Assembly (NCBI GenBank): GCA_035471785.1
Contig: DATIPQ010000103.1
Span: 1-64,000 of the forward strand
From: Acidobacteriota bacterium
GTDB taxonomy: Bacteria > Acidobacteriota > UBA6911 > RPQK01 > DATIPO01
Reading direction: 5' to 3'
Length of the DNA stretch: 64,000 nucleotides
Shown here: piece after piece, positions 34,928-46,106 of the stretch
Layout: every line of letters begins with the position of its first letter
How positions within the stretch are numbered: the first letter of the stretch is position 1
The notes under the pieces: model-generated
What the model was told of the DNA's origin: nothing
Database searches by the model: none
What the model saw: only the letters and a program-made list of their open reading frames with translations
Position numbers and translations under genes: made by a program

Positions 34928-35539
34928 TCAGTCCTCGCTGCCCATGATGTAGTGAAGTTCTTCGCGGGCGTCGTTGATTTTCTGTTCCAGCTCGGGATCT
35001 TCATCGGCCATCTCCATCATGCGGGTGGCGCGGCGGCTCAAGGAGGAGATGTGAACGCCCAGCTTATGGGAAAGGCTGGTCAGGGAAAGCTGCGGCAGTT
35101 CCCTCACCAGGCAAGCGCACAAGGCTTGGGCTTCAAAGGCCTGCTTGGCCTTGATCTCGGGCCCCCGCCGGATCTCCTTGATGCCGCACACACGGCAGAC
35201 GGCTTCCACCACGTCGTCGAGGGAAACCACGGGAGGCTTGCTCTGCATGGCCTCGTCCACGATCTTCTGCATATCGTTTTCGCTGATGACGTCAACGTCG
35301 GGTACATCTCCCTGCGGCCACACGTCGGTGATGTCGCAGTCCAGCGCTTGCAGGATGCGGAACAGATTATCAAGGTTGATCTTGTATCGACCGCCTTCCA
35401 GGCAGGAATAGGAACTGGCGGGAATACCGGCATGCTTGGCGATATCCTGGACTTTGATTTCCTTGGCGATGCGGATCTGCCGGATGCAGTCTCCCACGTA
35501 ATTGTTGATGACGCTGGTCGATTTGCCGGATCTTCTCAT
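34928..35539 (-). CDS. XRE helix-turn-helix protein with DnaA domain IV-like C-terminus (paralogue 2)
   Basis: The 203-residue protein is a clear paralogue of 29021-29794. Shared blocks include VQDIAKHAGIPASSYSCLEGGRY against VQDMARRTGIPLGSYSCLETGRY, then NLFRILQALDCDITDVWP, and VSLDDVVEAVC. The C-terminal part (AFEAQALCACLVRE...LGVHISSLSRR) again looks like DnaA domain IV, though the GRDHSTV position is less conserved. It ends 172 bases upstream of sucA on the same strand. A role in sucAB control is plausible from position but not shown. Confidence 0.85.
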   Translation of the reverse strand: MRRSGKSTSVINNYVGDCIRQIRIAKEIKVQDIAKHAGIPASSYSCLEGGRYKINLDNLFRILQALDCDITDVWPQGDVPDVDVISENDMQKIVDEAMQSKPPVVSLDDVVEAVCRVCGIKEIRRGPEIKAKQAFEAQALCACLVRELPQLSLTSLSHKLGVHISSLSRRATRMMEMADEDPELEQKINDAREELHYIMGSED

Positions 35540-36304
35540 TGTCTACCCCCAGTGGTTTCGGTTCTCTGGAAAGAACTGCTTCACCTTGCAATCCTCCGAT
35601 TTCGCAAATTCTTCCAGGCTTTTCAGGCCCTTAGCGGACAGTGAAGCGCTCTGCCAGGCTTTCCGGTTTCCTCATTGGATATCACAATCGGGAAAAAAGC
35701 AAGAGGTAGAAGAAAAAAAAAGATCTTTTTCCTTCACCCCTGTGCAACCATCTTGCTTTCCTCTGTTGGAGGGACCGGACTCACGCATGGCACAGACATT
35801 ATGGCAAAAAAACGCCACGCCTGTTTGTAAGACAACAAATCCGGTGGCTCAGTGAAGCTTGCTCCGTCCCCCGCCAACCATGCTGGCATGCAAGAACATT
35901 CGCTGTTCAATTGATACCCGCCAGCTTAAAGTTTTGCAATTCTATACTGCCCAGTTGCTTGTTTGCAAATTTTCTTCTCTTTTCCTATCGCCTTGCGGTC
36001 CGCATCCCGGCTTCGAGAGAGGGAGGAGCTGGCGGAGAGACCAGGGCGAGGAAGGCCGCGGATCGCCTCATCTTGGCTTGAAAACTCCCTTTTCGGCGAG
36101 CGCGGTCGGAGGTCTTCTGGTATCCTGCCGTTGCGCTTTGTTGGAGAACTCCGACGCTCGAGGAAGGGCGATTGGTGAAAAACCGCTTCTGGGACGAAAC
36201 GGTTAATGAATCAATGCATTTCTTCGTCCCTAGCTGATGAGGAAATGTAGGGGATCAGTCCACCACCCTTAGAGGGCGGCGGCACTAATCGGAGGCCCAC
36301 GCAT
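35540..36304. other. Long AT-richer intergenic region between divergent genes
   Basis: These 765 bases separate regulator paralogue 2 from the acyltransferase operon and contain no supported gene. They are AT-richer than the flanks and include a perfect palindrome AAAAAGATCTTTTT at 35717-35730 and two TTTGCAA words near 35935 and 35965. GGAGG lies 10 bases before the olsB-like ATG. Divergent promoters are expected here. Plus-strand frames in the region have no ribosome site or recognisable content. Confidence 0.6.
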
Positions 36305-37186
36305 ATGAGCAACGAATCGACGATCAAAGAGCCTCAATCGGAGGGCCGGGGCGAACCTCCCGGCGGACGGCAGAGGCGCAAACTTGATCAGCAGGGGTCG
36401 ACCGGCATCAGCGCCGTCTACCCCATTGCGCGCGGCAATCTCCCCGAGACCGAGCTGACCCAGGGAGACTACGTGGTGCGCTTCGCCCGCTCACCTCAGG
36501 AATTGGAACAGATCCTCCGTTTGCGCTTCGAGGTCTTCAATCTGGAATTGGGCGAGGGGCTGGACGAGTCTTATTTGAGCGGACGCGACGAAGACCCCTT
36601 CGACGCGGTTTGTCATCATGCCGTGGTCCTCAGCCGTCAGGAGCAGCGCCCTGTTGGAACCATCCGCCTGCAGACCTCGGAAATGGCCCGCAACAATTTG
36701 GGATTCTATTCGGAAACCGAGTTCGACCTGCGGCCCCTTCCAGAGGAGATCCTGCACAATTCCATGGAGATCGGGCGTGCCTGCGTGCTGCGTTCGCACC
36801 GCAACAAGCGGGTCCTCTTTCTTCTTTGGAAGGCGCTGGCCCTATATCTTTCCTTCAACCGTCAGAGAAGACTCTTCGGATGTTGCTCGCTGAACTCTCA
36901 GGATCCCCAGGTGGGGCACCTGGCCTTGCGTTACTTCCGCAGAGAGGGGCACATTCATCCGAGCTTTCAGGTGAAGCCCAAAGAGGGCTTCGAGTGTCCG
37001 CCGTGCGAGGATGTCGAGCCCGTTGAGCAGTTGGAGATCCCGACTCTTTTCCGGACCTACCTGCGCTACAACGCCAAGGTTTGCAGCGGACCGGCCGTCG
37101 ACGCCGCCTTCAAGACCATCGATTTCTTCGTGCTGCTGGACATCGCCGATCTGAATCGCGAGAAGTATCGGCTCTTCTTTCAGTGA
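36305..37186 (+). CDS. OlsB-like N-acyltransferase (GNAT fold)
   Basis: The 293-residue protein matches the COG3176/OlsB family: VRFARSPQELEQILRLRFEVFNLELG, then EDPFDAVCHHAVV and SMEIGRACVLRSHRNKR, as in ornithine-lipid N-acyltransferases, which transfer 3-hydroxyacyl chains from ACP to ornithine. The N-terminal 40 residues are charged and likely disordered. The next gene encodes a PlsC/OlsA-like O-acyltransferase, the second step of ornithine-lipid synthesis, and overlaps by one base (TGATG). The acylated amino acid is inferred from family, not visible. Confidence 0.75.
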   Translation: MSNESTIKEPQSEGRGEPPGGRQRRKLDQQGSTGISAVYPIARGNLPETELTQGDYVVRFARSPQELEQILRLRFEVFNLELGEGLDESYLSGRDEDPFDAVCHHAVVLSRQEQRPVGTIRLQTSEMARNNLGFYSETEFDLRPLPEEILHNSMEIGRACVLRSHRNKRVLFLLWKALALYLSFNRQRRLFGCCSLNSQDPQVGHLALRYFRREGHIHPSFQVKPKEGFECPPCEDVEPVEQLEIPTLFRTYLRYNAKVCSGPAVDAAFKTIDFFVLLDIADLNREKYRLFFQ

Positions 37187-38028
37187 TGAAAGCAGACTCC
37201 CGCCCATCCGAGGACAGCTTCGGCTGGCCGGCCCATCTGCCGGCCGTCATCAGAGCTCCTTTGAGGCTGGGAGCGCTGATACCTTGGACCGTCTTGGTCT
37301 ATCTCTTTTTCCTGGCCGGCAAGGCGCCGGCCCGCCTGGCTCACCAGGGACGCAGGCGCTGGCGTTACTTCGCCTTCCGTCATTGGTCGCGGGGAATGCA
37401 ATCCATCTTCGGCATGCGGGTCCACCTCAGCGGCCGTCCGCCGCAACCGCCTTTCGTGCTGGTCAGCAATCACCTCAGTTACGTCGACATTCTCCTCTTG
37501 GCGGGTCATTTGGACTGCGTCTTCGTGGCCAAAGCCGACATCGACCGCTGGCCTTTCATCAACTGGCTGTGCCGTTCCGTGGACACCCTCTTCGTGGACC
37601 GCACCCTGCGCAAAGACGTGGTGCGGGTCAATCGCCTGGTGTCCGACCGGCTCCAGGAGGCGACAGGAATCATTTTCTTTCCCGAGGCCACCTCTACCGA
37701 CGGCAGCCGGGTGCGGCCTTTCAAGCCTTCACTGCTGCAAGCGGCCGTGGACGCCGGAGTTCCGGTGCATTATTGCGCCCTCAGCTATCGAACGCCTGAG
37801 GACTCCCCGCCGGCTTCGCTGGTGGTGTGCTGGTGGGGCCCGATGCCCCTGCCCAGCCACCTGATGCGCATGCTCTCGCTGCCGGGATTCGACGCTTATC
37901 TCGACTTCGCTCCCCAGCCTCTGAGCGGAAGCGACCGCAAGGACATGGCGCGGCGCCTGCAGCAGGGCGTCAGCGAGTTGTTCCGTCCCGTGCGCCAGCC
38001 GGGCAACCCGGAGGGCGAAACCGCTTGA
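37186..38028 (+). CDS. PlsC/OlsA-like 1-acyl acyltransferase
   Basis: The 280-residue protein has the acyltransferase signature NHLSYVD (H-x4-D) and FFPEATSTDG, the phosphate or substrate-binding motif usually written FPEGTR/S. A hydrophobic helix near residues 25-45 anchors it. In the context of the OlsB-like gene it would O-acylate lyso-ornithine lipid; PlsC-type lysophosphatidate acylation is the alternative. It overlaps both neighbours, so the three genes form one operon. Confidence 0.85.
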   Translation: MKADSRPSEDSFGWPAHLPAVIRAPLRLGALIPWTVLVYLFFLAGKAPARLAHQGRRRWRYFAFRHWSRGMQSIFGMRVHLSGRPPQPPFVLVSNHLSYVDILLLAGHLDCVFVAKADIDRWPFINWLCRSVDTLFVDRTLRKDVVRVNRLVSDRLQEATGIIFFPEATSTDGSRVRPFKPSLLQAAVDAGVPVHYCALSYRTPEDSPPASLVVCWWGPMPLPSHLMRMLSLPGFDAYLDFAPQPLSGSDRKDMARRLQQGVSELFRPVRQPGNPEGETA

Positions 38029-40613
38029 GTCCTTCTCCTGCACGCGCCCGCCGCCCCTGGTTGCGCTACCTGCTGGCGACCTACCTGCTGCTGCTGGCGC
38101 TCTCCCATCTCTACCGCTGGTGGACGCCTCCCCCGCCGCCTTACCAGTGGCCCGATGCGCGGAGCATCGAACTCCAGGCCAACCAGGACCGGCCGCAGGT
38201 CACCATCAGCTATTTCGACCGGGGCCCGCTCACTGGGCAGGACCCGGACGGCTCGCCGGCCCCGGTGGTGGTGCTGGTTCACGGCTCGCCCGGTGACAAG
38301 GCCAACTTCCGCAGTGTCATTCCGGCTCTAGCGGCGGACATGCGGGTGTTGACCCCCGACCTTCCGGGATTCGGAGCCTCCACCCGCAACGTGCCCGACT
38401 ACGGAGTGGAGGCACACGCCGGCTACCTGCTCGACTGGCTGGAGGCGCTGGGCGTGGAGAAGGCCCACTGGGTGGGTTACAGCATGGGAGGAGGCGTGGT
38501 GCTTCAAGCCCAGCGGCTGGCTCCCGAGCGGGTGGAGAGCCTGGTCTTGCTGTCGGCCATTGGCGTACAGGAAATCGAACTGCTGGGCAATTACCATTTC
38601 AACCATCTCGTGCACGGAATCCAACTGGCGCTGTTGTGGGGACTGCGCGAAGGCTTCCCCCACTTCGGGGCCCTAGACAACGCTTTCTTGAGCGTCGAGT
38701 ATGCACGCAATTTCTACGACACCGACCAGCGTCCTCTGCGCCAGATCTTGCGCGACTACCGCAAGCCCATGCTCATCATCCACGCCCAAGAGGATCCCCT
38801 GGTACCCATCGGGGCGGCCCGCGAGCACCATCGCCTGGTCCCTCAGAGCATCCTCGAGATCCGCCGCGACAGCCATTTCGGCGTCTTCCTGGACGGTCCC
38901 GGCATAGCCGCCCAAATCGGGGCCTTCGTCGAGCAGGTTGAAGCGGGAACGGCCCCCGACCGTGCCCACGCCGACCCTGCCAGGATCGAGGCCTCCCGAC
39001 GTCCCTTCCGGCCCCGGGACGTCCCCAAGGCCCAAGGACTTACCCTGGTGGTCTTCTGGCTTCTCATCGTGGTGGCCACCTTCGTCAGCGAAGATCTTAC
39101 CTGCATCCTGGCAGGACTGGTGATCGCCGTCGGCCGCATCGATTTCCTGACCGGCGTCAGCGCCTGCTTCACGGGAATCGTGATCGGCGACGCGGGACTT
39201 TTCTGGATGGGCCGGCTGCTGGGACGCCCGGCCCTGCAGCGAGCCCCCCTGAAGTGGCTGCTGCGCGACCAGGACATCGACCGCAGTTCCCGCTGGCTGG
39301 CCACCAACGGGCCCATGGTCATCGCCGCCAGCCGTTTCATTCCCGGCAGCCGCCTGCCCACCTACTTCGCCGCCGGCATGCTCAACACCAGCTTTGCCGT
39401 CTTCCTTTTTTTCTTCGTCCTCATGGCCGTGATCTGGACGCCCGGTCTGGTGGGGCTCTCCATGCTGCTGGGCCAGGACGCGCTCCTCTACCTGGACTAT
39501 TTTCACGATTACGCCTGGCTGGCCTTGGCCGCGCTGGTGGCGGCCATCTTCTTTTCGGCCCGCGTGCTTTTGCCCCTCGCCAACAAGCGGGGACGCAGGC
39601 TGCTGGCCGGAAGCGTCCGGCGCAAGCTGCGTTGGGAATTCTGGCCTCCGTGGGCCTTCTACCCTCCCGTGGTGGCCGCTATCGCCGTGATGATGCTGCG
39701 CTACCGCTCCATCACCGTCTTCACTGCCGCCAACCCCGCCATCCCCCAGGGCGGATTCACCGAGGAACCCAAGTCGCCCCTGCTGGAAAAGCTGCCCGCG
39801 GACCACGCCCTGCCCGCCCGCCTGCTGCCCAGAGAGCCGGACCAGGCCCGAGAGGCATTGCAGGCCTTGATGCAAGAGGAGGGATTGGACTTTCCGGTCA
39901 TCCTCAAGCCCGAGCGGGGGGAAAGAGGGTTTCAGGTCAGTCTGGCCACGGACCGCGAGCAAGCCCTCGAGATCCTGCACAAGGCCGAGCGGCAAATGAT
40001 GGCGCAGGCTTTTGCTTCGGGCCCCGAGTTCGGGGTCTTCTATGTGCGCCGGCCCGGAGAAGAAAAAGGACGCATCACCTCCATCACCCGCAAGATACTG
40101 CCCAAGGTGAAGGGAGACGGACGGCGCACCATCGAGGAACTGATACTGGATGACAAAAGGGCCGTCTGCATGGCTTCTCACTACTTCCGAAACCTGCGGG
40201 GACGTTTGTGGGAGATCCCTGAAAAAGGGCAGGAAGTGCAGCTCACCCACGTCGGCACCCATTCCCGCGGCGCCATCTTCGAGAACGGGAGCGAGTTGAT
40301 CAGTGCCCAACTGGGCCAAGCCATGGACCGCATCTCGCGCCGTCTCGAGGGCTTCTTCTACGGGCGCCTGGACGTACGCTCCCCCAGCGACCAGGCGCTA
40401 GGCCAAGGACGCTTCAAGGTGCTGGAGGTCAACGGAGTGACGTCCGAACCCACCCATATCTACTCAGGCGGACTGATAAATGCCTACCGGCAACTGATCC
40501 GCCACTGGAACTGGGCCTTCCAGATCGGCCGGGAAAACGTGCGATTGAAGCAAGCCCGTCCCGCGCCGCTGGGCGAAATGGTCAGGCTCATCCTGCGCAG
40601 GCTGCGCCGCTGA
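38025..40613 (+). CDS. Three-domain fusion: alpha/beta hydrolase, DedA/VTT membrane domain, ATP-grasp ligase
   Basis: The TTG at 38025 overlaps the preceding stop (TTGA) and has GGAGGG about 9 bases upstream, giving 862 residues. An N-terminal helix (14-30) is followed by an alpha/beta hydrolase with oxyanion HGSPG (86-90) and triad S153 (GYSMGG), D257 and H284. Residues 340-515 form a DedA/VTT membrane domain with E356 and ASRFIPGSRLPTYFAAG (435-451). Residues about 590-825 are an ATP-grasp fold with FPVILKPERGERGFQV (623-638) and metal-binding RLDVRS...VLEVNG (781-804). The operon partners acylate amino acids or lipids. It may remodel or flip an aminoacylated lipid; each activity is inferred from domain type. 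Confidence 0.85.
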   Translation: MSPSPARARRPWLRYLLATYLLLLALSHLYRWWTPPPPPYQWPDARSIELQANQDRPQVTISYFDRGPLTGQDPDGSPAPVVVLVHGSPGDKANFRSVIPALAADMRVLTPDLPGFGASTRNVPDYGVEAHAGYLLDWLEALGVEKAHWVGYSMGGGVVLQAQRLAPERVESLVLLSAIGVQEIELLGNYHFNHLVHGIQLALLWGLREGFPHFGALDNAFLSVEYARNFYDTDQRPLRQILRDYRKPMLIIHAQEDPLVPIGAAREHHRLVPQSILEIRRDSHFGVFLDGPGIAAQIGAFVEQVEAGTAPDRAHADPARIEASRRPFRPRDVPKAQGLTLVVFWLLIVVATFVSEDLTCILAGLVIAVGRIDFLTGVSACFTGIVIGDAGLFWMGRLLGRPALQRAPLKWLLRDQDIDRSSRWLATNGPMVIAASRFIPGSRLPTYFAAGMLNTSFAVFLFFFVLMAVIWTPGLVGLSMLLGQDALLYLDYFHDYAWLALAALVAAIFFSARVLLPLANKRGRRLLAGSVRRKLRWEFWPPWAFYPPVVAAIAVMMLRYRSITVFTAANPAIPQGGFTEEPKSPLLEKLPADHALPARLLPREPDQAREALQALMQEEGLDFPVILKPERGERGFQVSLATDREQALEILHKAERQMMAQAFASGPEFGVFYVRRPGEEKGRITSITRKILPKVKGDGRRTIEELILDDKRAVCMASHYFRNLRGRLWEIPEKGQEVQLTHVGTHSRGAIFENGSELISAQLGQAMDRISRRLEGFFYGRLDVRSPSDQALGQGRFKVLEVNGVTSEPTHIYSGGLINAYRQLIRHWNWAFQIGRENVRLKQARPAPLGEMVRLILRRLRR

Positions 40614-40617
40614 CCGT

Positions 40618-41421
40618 TCAATTGCCCAGGATGTGGTAGCCCGCGTCGACGTGGAGCACCTCGCCGGTCATTCCGCTGGAGAGGGGACTGGCCAGGTAGA
40701 GCGCCGTTGCGCCCACTTCCGAAGCCTCGATGTTGCGGCGCATGGGAGCCTTTTCGGCCATCACGCCCAAGATGCTGGTGAATCCCGAGACCCCACGCGC
40801 CGAAAGTGTCTTGACAGGTCCCGCCGAGATGGCGTTGACGCGGATGTTCTTGGCTCCCAACTCAGCCGCCAGATAGCGGACGCACATATCCAGGGACGCC
40901 TTTGAGATCCCCATCATGTTGTAGTTGTCGACGACCCTCTCCCCGCCCAGGTAGGTGAGCGTGATGACGCTGCCTCCTCCTGCCTCCTCGAACAGGGGCA
41001 CGGCCCGCCGCACCAGCGCAATGAGAGAGTAGGCGCTGATTTCCTGGGAAAGCGAGAAGCCCTCCCGCGAGGTTTCTGAAAAGCCTCCGCTGAGGTCCTC
41101 GCGCTGGGCGAAGGCGATGGAATGGACCAGGGTGTCGAGCCGACCCGCCTCTTCCTGGACTCGAGCGAAGACCTGGTCCATCTGCTGGTCTGAAGTGACG
41201 TCGCAGGGCAGGAGCAGGACGCTCTCGCCGCCTTCCAGCCCCTCCACCAGCTTACGGGCGTTGCGCTCCTGACGTTCCGACTGGTAGGTGAGGGCCAGGC
41301 GCATGCCCGACTGGTGCAGCGACTGGGCGATGGCCCAGGCCAGACTGCTCTTGTGAGCCACGCCCAATACCAGCCCCACCTTGCCGGCCAGAAGTCCTTC
41401 CACACTCGACTGCATGCTCAT
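40618..41421 (-). CDS. fabI: Enoyl-[acyl-carrier-protein] reductase
   Basis: FabI reduces enoyl-ACP with NADH in fatty-acid elongation. The 267-residue product starts at the ATG 41421, 6 bases after AAGGAG; the longer open frame extends into the divergent coaD promoter. Diagnostic parts are GLVLGVAHKSSLAWAIA (dinucleotide binding), SIAFA, YLGGERVV and the Y-x6-K catalytic pair in YNMMGISK. ISAGPVKTLSARG is the substrate-loop region. It converges with the lipid fusion gene, and its product supplies acyl chains for that pathway among others. Confidence 0.96.
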   Translation of the reverse strand: MSMQSSVEGLLAGKVGLVLGVAHKSSLAWAIAQSLHQSGMRLALTYQSERQERNARKLVEGLEGGESVLLLPCDVTSDQQMDQVFARVQEEAGRLDTLVHSIAFAQREDLSGGFSETSREGFSLSQEISAYSLIALVRRAVPLFEEAGGGSVITLTYLGGERVVDNYNMMGISKASLDMCVRYLAAELGAKNIRVNAISAGPVKTLSARGVSGFTSILGVMAEKAPMRRNIEASEVGATALYLASPLSSGMTGEVLHVDAGYHILGN

Positions 41422-41530
41422 CGGCTTCTCCTTAGGCTTGTCCTTGACGGCGTTAAGGATACGGATTACTGGGCGCGAAATCAAAACGAAGATTGGCATG
41501 CTCAGCCTGACTTCGATAAGATGCGCCCTG

Positions 41531-42031
41531 ATGGGCGAGCATGTGAAAGCCATTTATCCCGGTTCTTTCGACCCCGTGACCAACGGGCATCTGGACATCA
41601 TCAAGCGGGGCCGGGAGATCTTCGGCGAGGTCATCGTGGCCATCCTGGTCAACCGGGGCAAGAAGCCCCTCTTCTCGATCGCCGAACGCAGCGACATGCT
41701 GGGGCAAGTCACCGCCCAATGGGACAATGTCCATGTGGATTCCTTCAACGGCCTGCTGGTGGACTACGTTTCGCGGCGGCAAGCCAAGGTGATTCTGCGG
41801 GGCATTCGGGCCGTCACCGACTATGAATACGAATTCCAGATGGCCCTCATGAACCGGCGTTTAAGACCACAACTGGAAACCGTTTTTCTGGTTCCCAGCG
41901 AAGAATATTCCTATCTCAGTTCCAGTTTGGTGCGCGAGGTGGCCACTTTGGGGGGCTCCGTACAGGGCCTGGTCCCGCCGCTGGTCGAAGAGCGGCTGCG
42001 GGAGAAGGTGGATCGGCGCATCAAGAACTAA
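41531..42031 (+). CDS. coaD: Phosphopantetheine adenylyltransferase
   Basis: CoaD adenylates 4'-phosphopantetheine, the penultimate step of CoA synthesis. The 166-residue protein starts with AIYPGSFDPVTNGHLDI, the nucleotidyltransferase (T/H)xGH motif, and ends with EYSYLSSSLVREVA, which replaces the ISST(x)VR segment. Length is typical. It is divergent from fabI with a 109-base gap. Confidence 0.96.
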   Translation: MGEHVKAIYPGSFDPVTNGHLDIIKRGREIFGEVIVAILVNRGKKPLFSIAERSDMLGQVTAQWDNVHVDSFNGLLVDYVSRRQAKVILRGIRAVTDYEYEFQMALMNRRLRPQLETVFLVPSEEYSYLSSSLVREVATLGGSVQGLVPPLVEERLREKVDRRIKN

Positions 42032-42051
42032 GAGGGCGACTGCGAGATTTG

Positions 42052-43374
42052 ATGAGGAATCGCGAGCTTGATCAAACCTGCTTGAAAGGCAGCACGAGAA
42101 AACGCCGGTTTTGGGCGGGCAGCCTGTTGACCGTTTGCTTAGCCTGGCAAGTCGGCTGCACGGGGTCGGAGGCTTCCACGGCCCCTTTGAGCCATGCCTT
42201 TGCGCCTTCGGAAACCGAAGCTGAGGCCGAGAGAGCGCCCCTGGCGGCGGATTCTGCTGAAGCCACCCTCCCCCTGCGCAGCGAGGGCCCGTTTCCCTCC
42301 GGTTCCTCCTTTCATCAGGCCTTGGTTGAAGAGGGCTTTTCACCGGCCCAGGTCCAGGCCATGATCGACGACGTGCGTCCGGTCTACAACTTGGCCCGCG
42401 TGCGGGCGGGGCATCGGCTCATGATCGAGCGCGACCGCGAAGGAAGCCTGGCAGCCCTGGAGTACGATATCGACGAAGAGGAATTCCTGCGCATTGAGCC
42501 GGACTCCCAGGGAGGATACCGGGCTGACCGCCTGGCCTTCGATTTCCGGCTCGAGGAGTTTCAGATCGAAGGCGTGATCGAGTCCTCGCTCTGGAACAGC
42601 ATCCTGCAGCAGGGCGGAGACAGCCAACTCGTCATGATGATCGCCAACCTCTTTCAGTGGGATGTGGATTTCACCACCGCCCAGCCCGGCGATTCCTTCA
42701 GCGTCATCGTGCAGAGGCGCTTCAAGGAGGGTGAGCCGGCCGGCTACGGAGACATCTTGGCGGGGCGCTATTCCAGCGGCTCCAAAGATTTCTACGCCTT
42801 TCTCTTCCATCATCCGGAACGCGGCAAGAACATCTATTACGACCGTGACGGACAGGCCGTCCGCAAGGCTTTCCTCAAAGTCCCCTTCGCTTTCAATCCG
42901 CGGGTGACCTCGGGCTACAGCTACAGCCGCTTTCACCCCATCCACAAAGTCCGCCGTCCCCATTTGGGGGTCGACTACGGTGCGCCTTACGGCACTCCTG
43001 TCCTTGCCTCGGCCTCGGGACGCGTGATCCTGGCAGGACGCAACGGCGGATTCGGCAAGATGGTGCGGGTCCGCCACGCCAACGGGTACGTCACCGGCTA
43101 TGCTCACCTTTCCCGCATCGCCGTCAAAGTCGGACAGGCGGTGCAACAAGGCCAAATGGTGGGCAGGGTGGGTTCGACCGGCGTCTCCACCGGACCTCAC
43201 CTCGATTATCGCGTTCAGGACCGCTCGGGACGCTACATCAATCCCCGCCAGATGATCTCCTGGCCCTCCGACAAGCCTCTGGAAGAGAAACACCTTCCCG
43301 CCTTCAAGCGCCTGCGCGACGCTTTCCAGGTCCGCATCATGCCTCAGCGCATCGAGGGTTGTGAAGTTACCTGA
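42052..43374 (+). CDS. M23 (LytM) peptidase family lipoprotein with altered HxH motif
   Basis: A 440-residue protein with a lipoprotein signal (WQVGC, C36) and an N-terminal OapA/Csd3-like domain (LVEEGFSPAQVQAMI...VRAGHRL), then an M23 metallopeptidase fold. Metal ligands H304 and D308 (RPHLGVDY), and the His of GYAHLSR (352), are present. The usual final H-x-H is HLD (STGPHLDYR, H383, D385), so the zinc-binding second His is Asp. Either Asp serves as ligand or the enzyme is inactive and acts as a regulator. The ATG at 42052 is preferred to TTG one codon earlier. It follows coaD by 20 bases. Confidence 0.88.
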   Translation: MRNRELDQTCLKGSTRKRRFWAGSLLTVCLAWQVGCTGSEASTAPLSHAFAPSETEAEAERAPLAADSAEATLPLRSEGPFPSGSSFHQALVEEGFSPAQVQAMIDDVRPVYNLARVRAGHRLMIERDREGSLAALEYDIDEEEFLRIEPDSQGGYRADRLAFDFRLEEFQIEGVIESSLWNSILQQGGDSQLVMMIANLFQWDVDFTTAQPGDSFSVIVQRRFKEGEPAGYGDILAGRYSSGSKDFYAFLFHHPERGKNIYYDRDGQAVRKAFLKVPFAFNPRVTSGYSYSRFHPIHKVRRPHLGVDYGAPYGTPVLASASGRVILAGRNGGFGKMVRVRHANGYVTGYAHLSRIAVKVGQAVQQGQMVGRVGSTGVSTGPHLDYRVQDRSGRYINPRQMISWPSDKPLEEKHLPAFKRLRDAFQVRIMPQRIEGCEVT

Positions 43375-43446
43375 TCCTGTAAAGCCCCCTGTCCGGCTTG
43401 GGTCTCCGACTTGCCGAGGCCGAATGGGATAACCTGTTTGCCAGGC

Positions 43447-43632
43447 ATGGCGAAGCTGAAGACAACCATCTGCAAGTGGGACCGGGGAGACTTCGAGAAG
43501 CTCTACTCGGAGCATCCCTCTGTGGTCGCCAAGCCCCGCTTCGCCTGCCGCAAGTGCGGGCGGGTGGCGCGCAAGAAAAAGTGGCTGTGCAAGGCCTTCA
43601 AGCTGCATTTCAAGCCGCCGAAGGGGTCCTGA
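43447..43632 (+). CDS. Small four-cysteine (zinc-ribbon-like) protein
   Basis: The 61-residue protein has four cysteines, C9, C34, C37 and C48, with a C-x2-C (CRKCG) and basic surroundings (RVARKKKWLCKAFKLHFK). The pattern suggests one bound zinc and nucleic-acid contact. I do not know a named family. The ribosome site is weak (AGG). It lies between the M23 peptidase and the convergent sensor kinase. Confidence 0.6.
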   Translation: MAKLKTTICKWDRGDFEKLYSEHPSVVAKPRFACRKCGRVARKKKWLCKAFKLHFKPPKGS

Positions 43633-43639
43633 GGTCGAG

Positions 43640-45994
<2,355 letters not shown>

Positions 45995-46106
45995 GGCTCC
46001 AAACCCCGACGGCTCCAGGACGCACCTCGCGCTCTAGAAGACTTGTCCTCTCCATCGGAATGTCTCGTCGTCTTGTTTAGCAATCTTGCTCACTCCAGCG
46101 AATTTT

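Noticed and set aside
36225-36250. CTGATGAGGAAA, similar to a hammerhead ribozyme core
   Set aside because: The core needs a stem II between CUGAUGA and GAAA; here they are adjacent and no flanking stems are visible.
38673-40319. Long minus-strand frame antisense to the lipid fusion gene
   Set aside because: Gly/Gln/Asp-rich with no fold; the plus strand has three recognisable domains.
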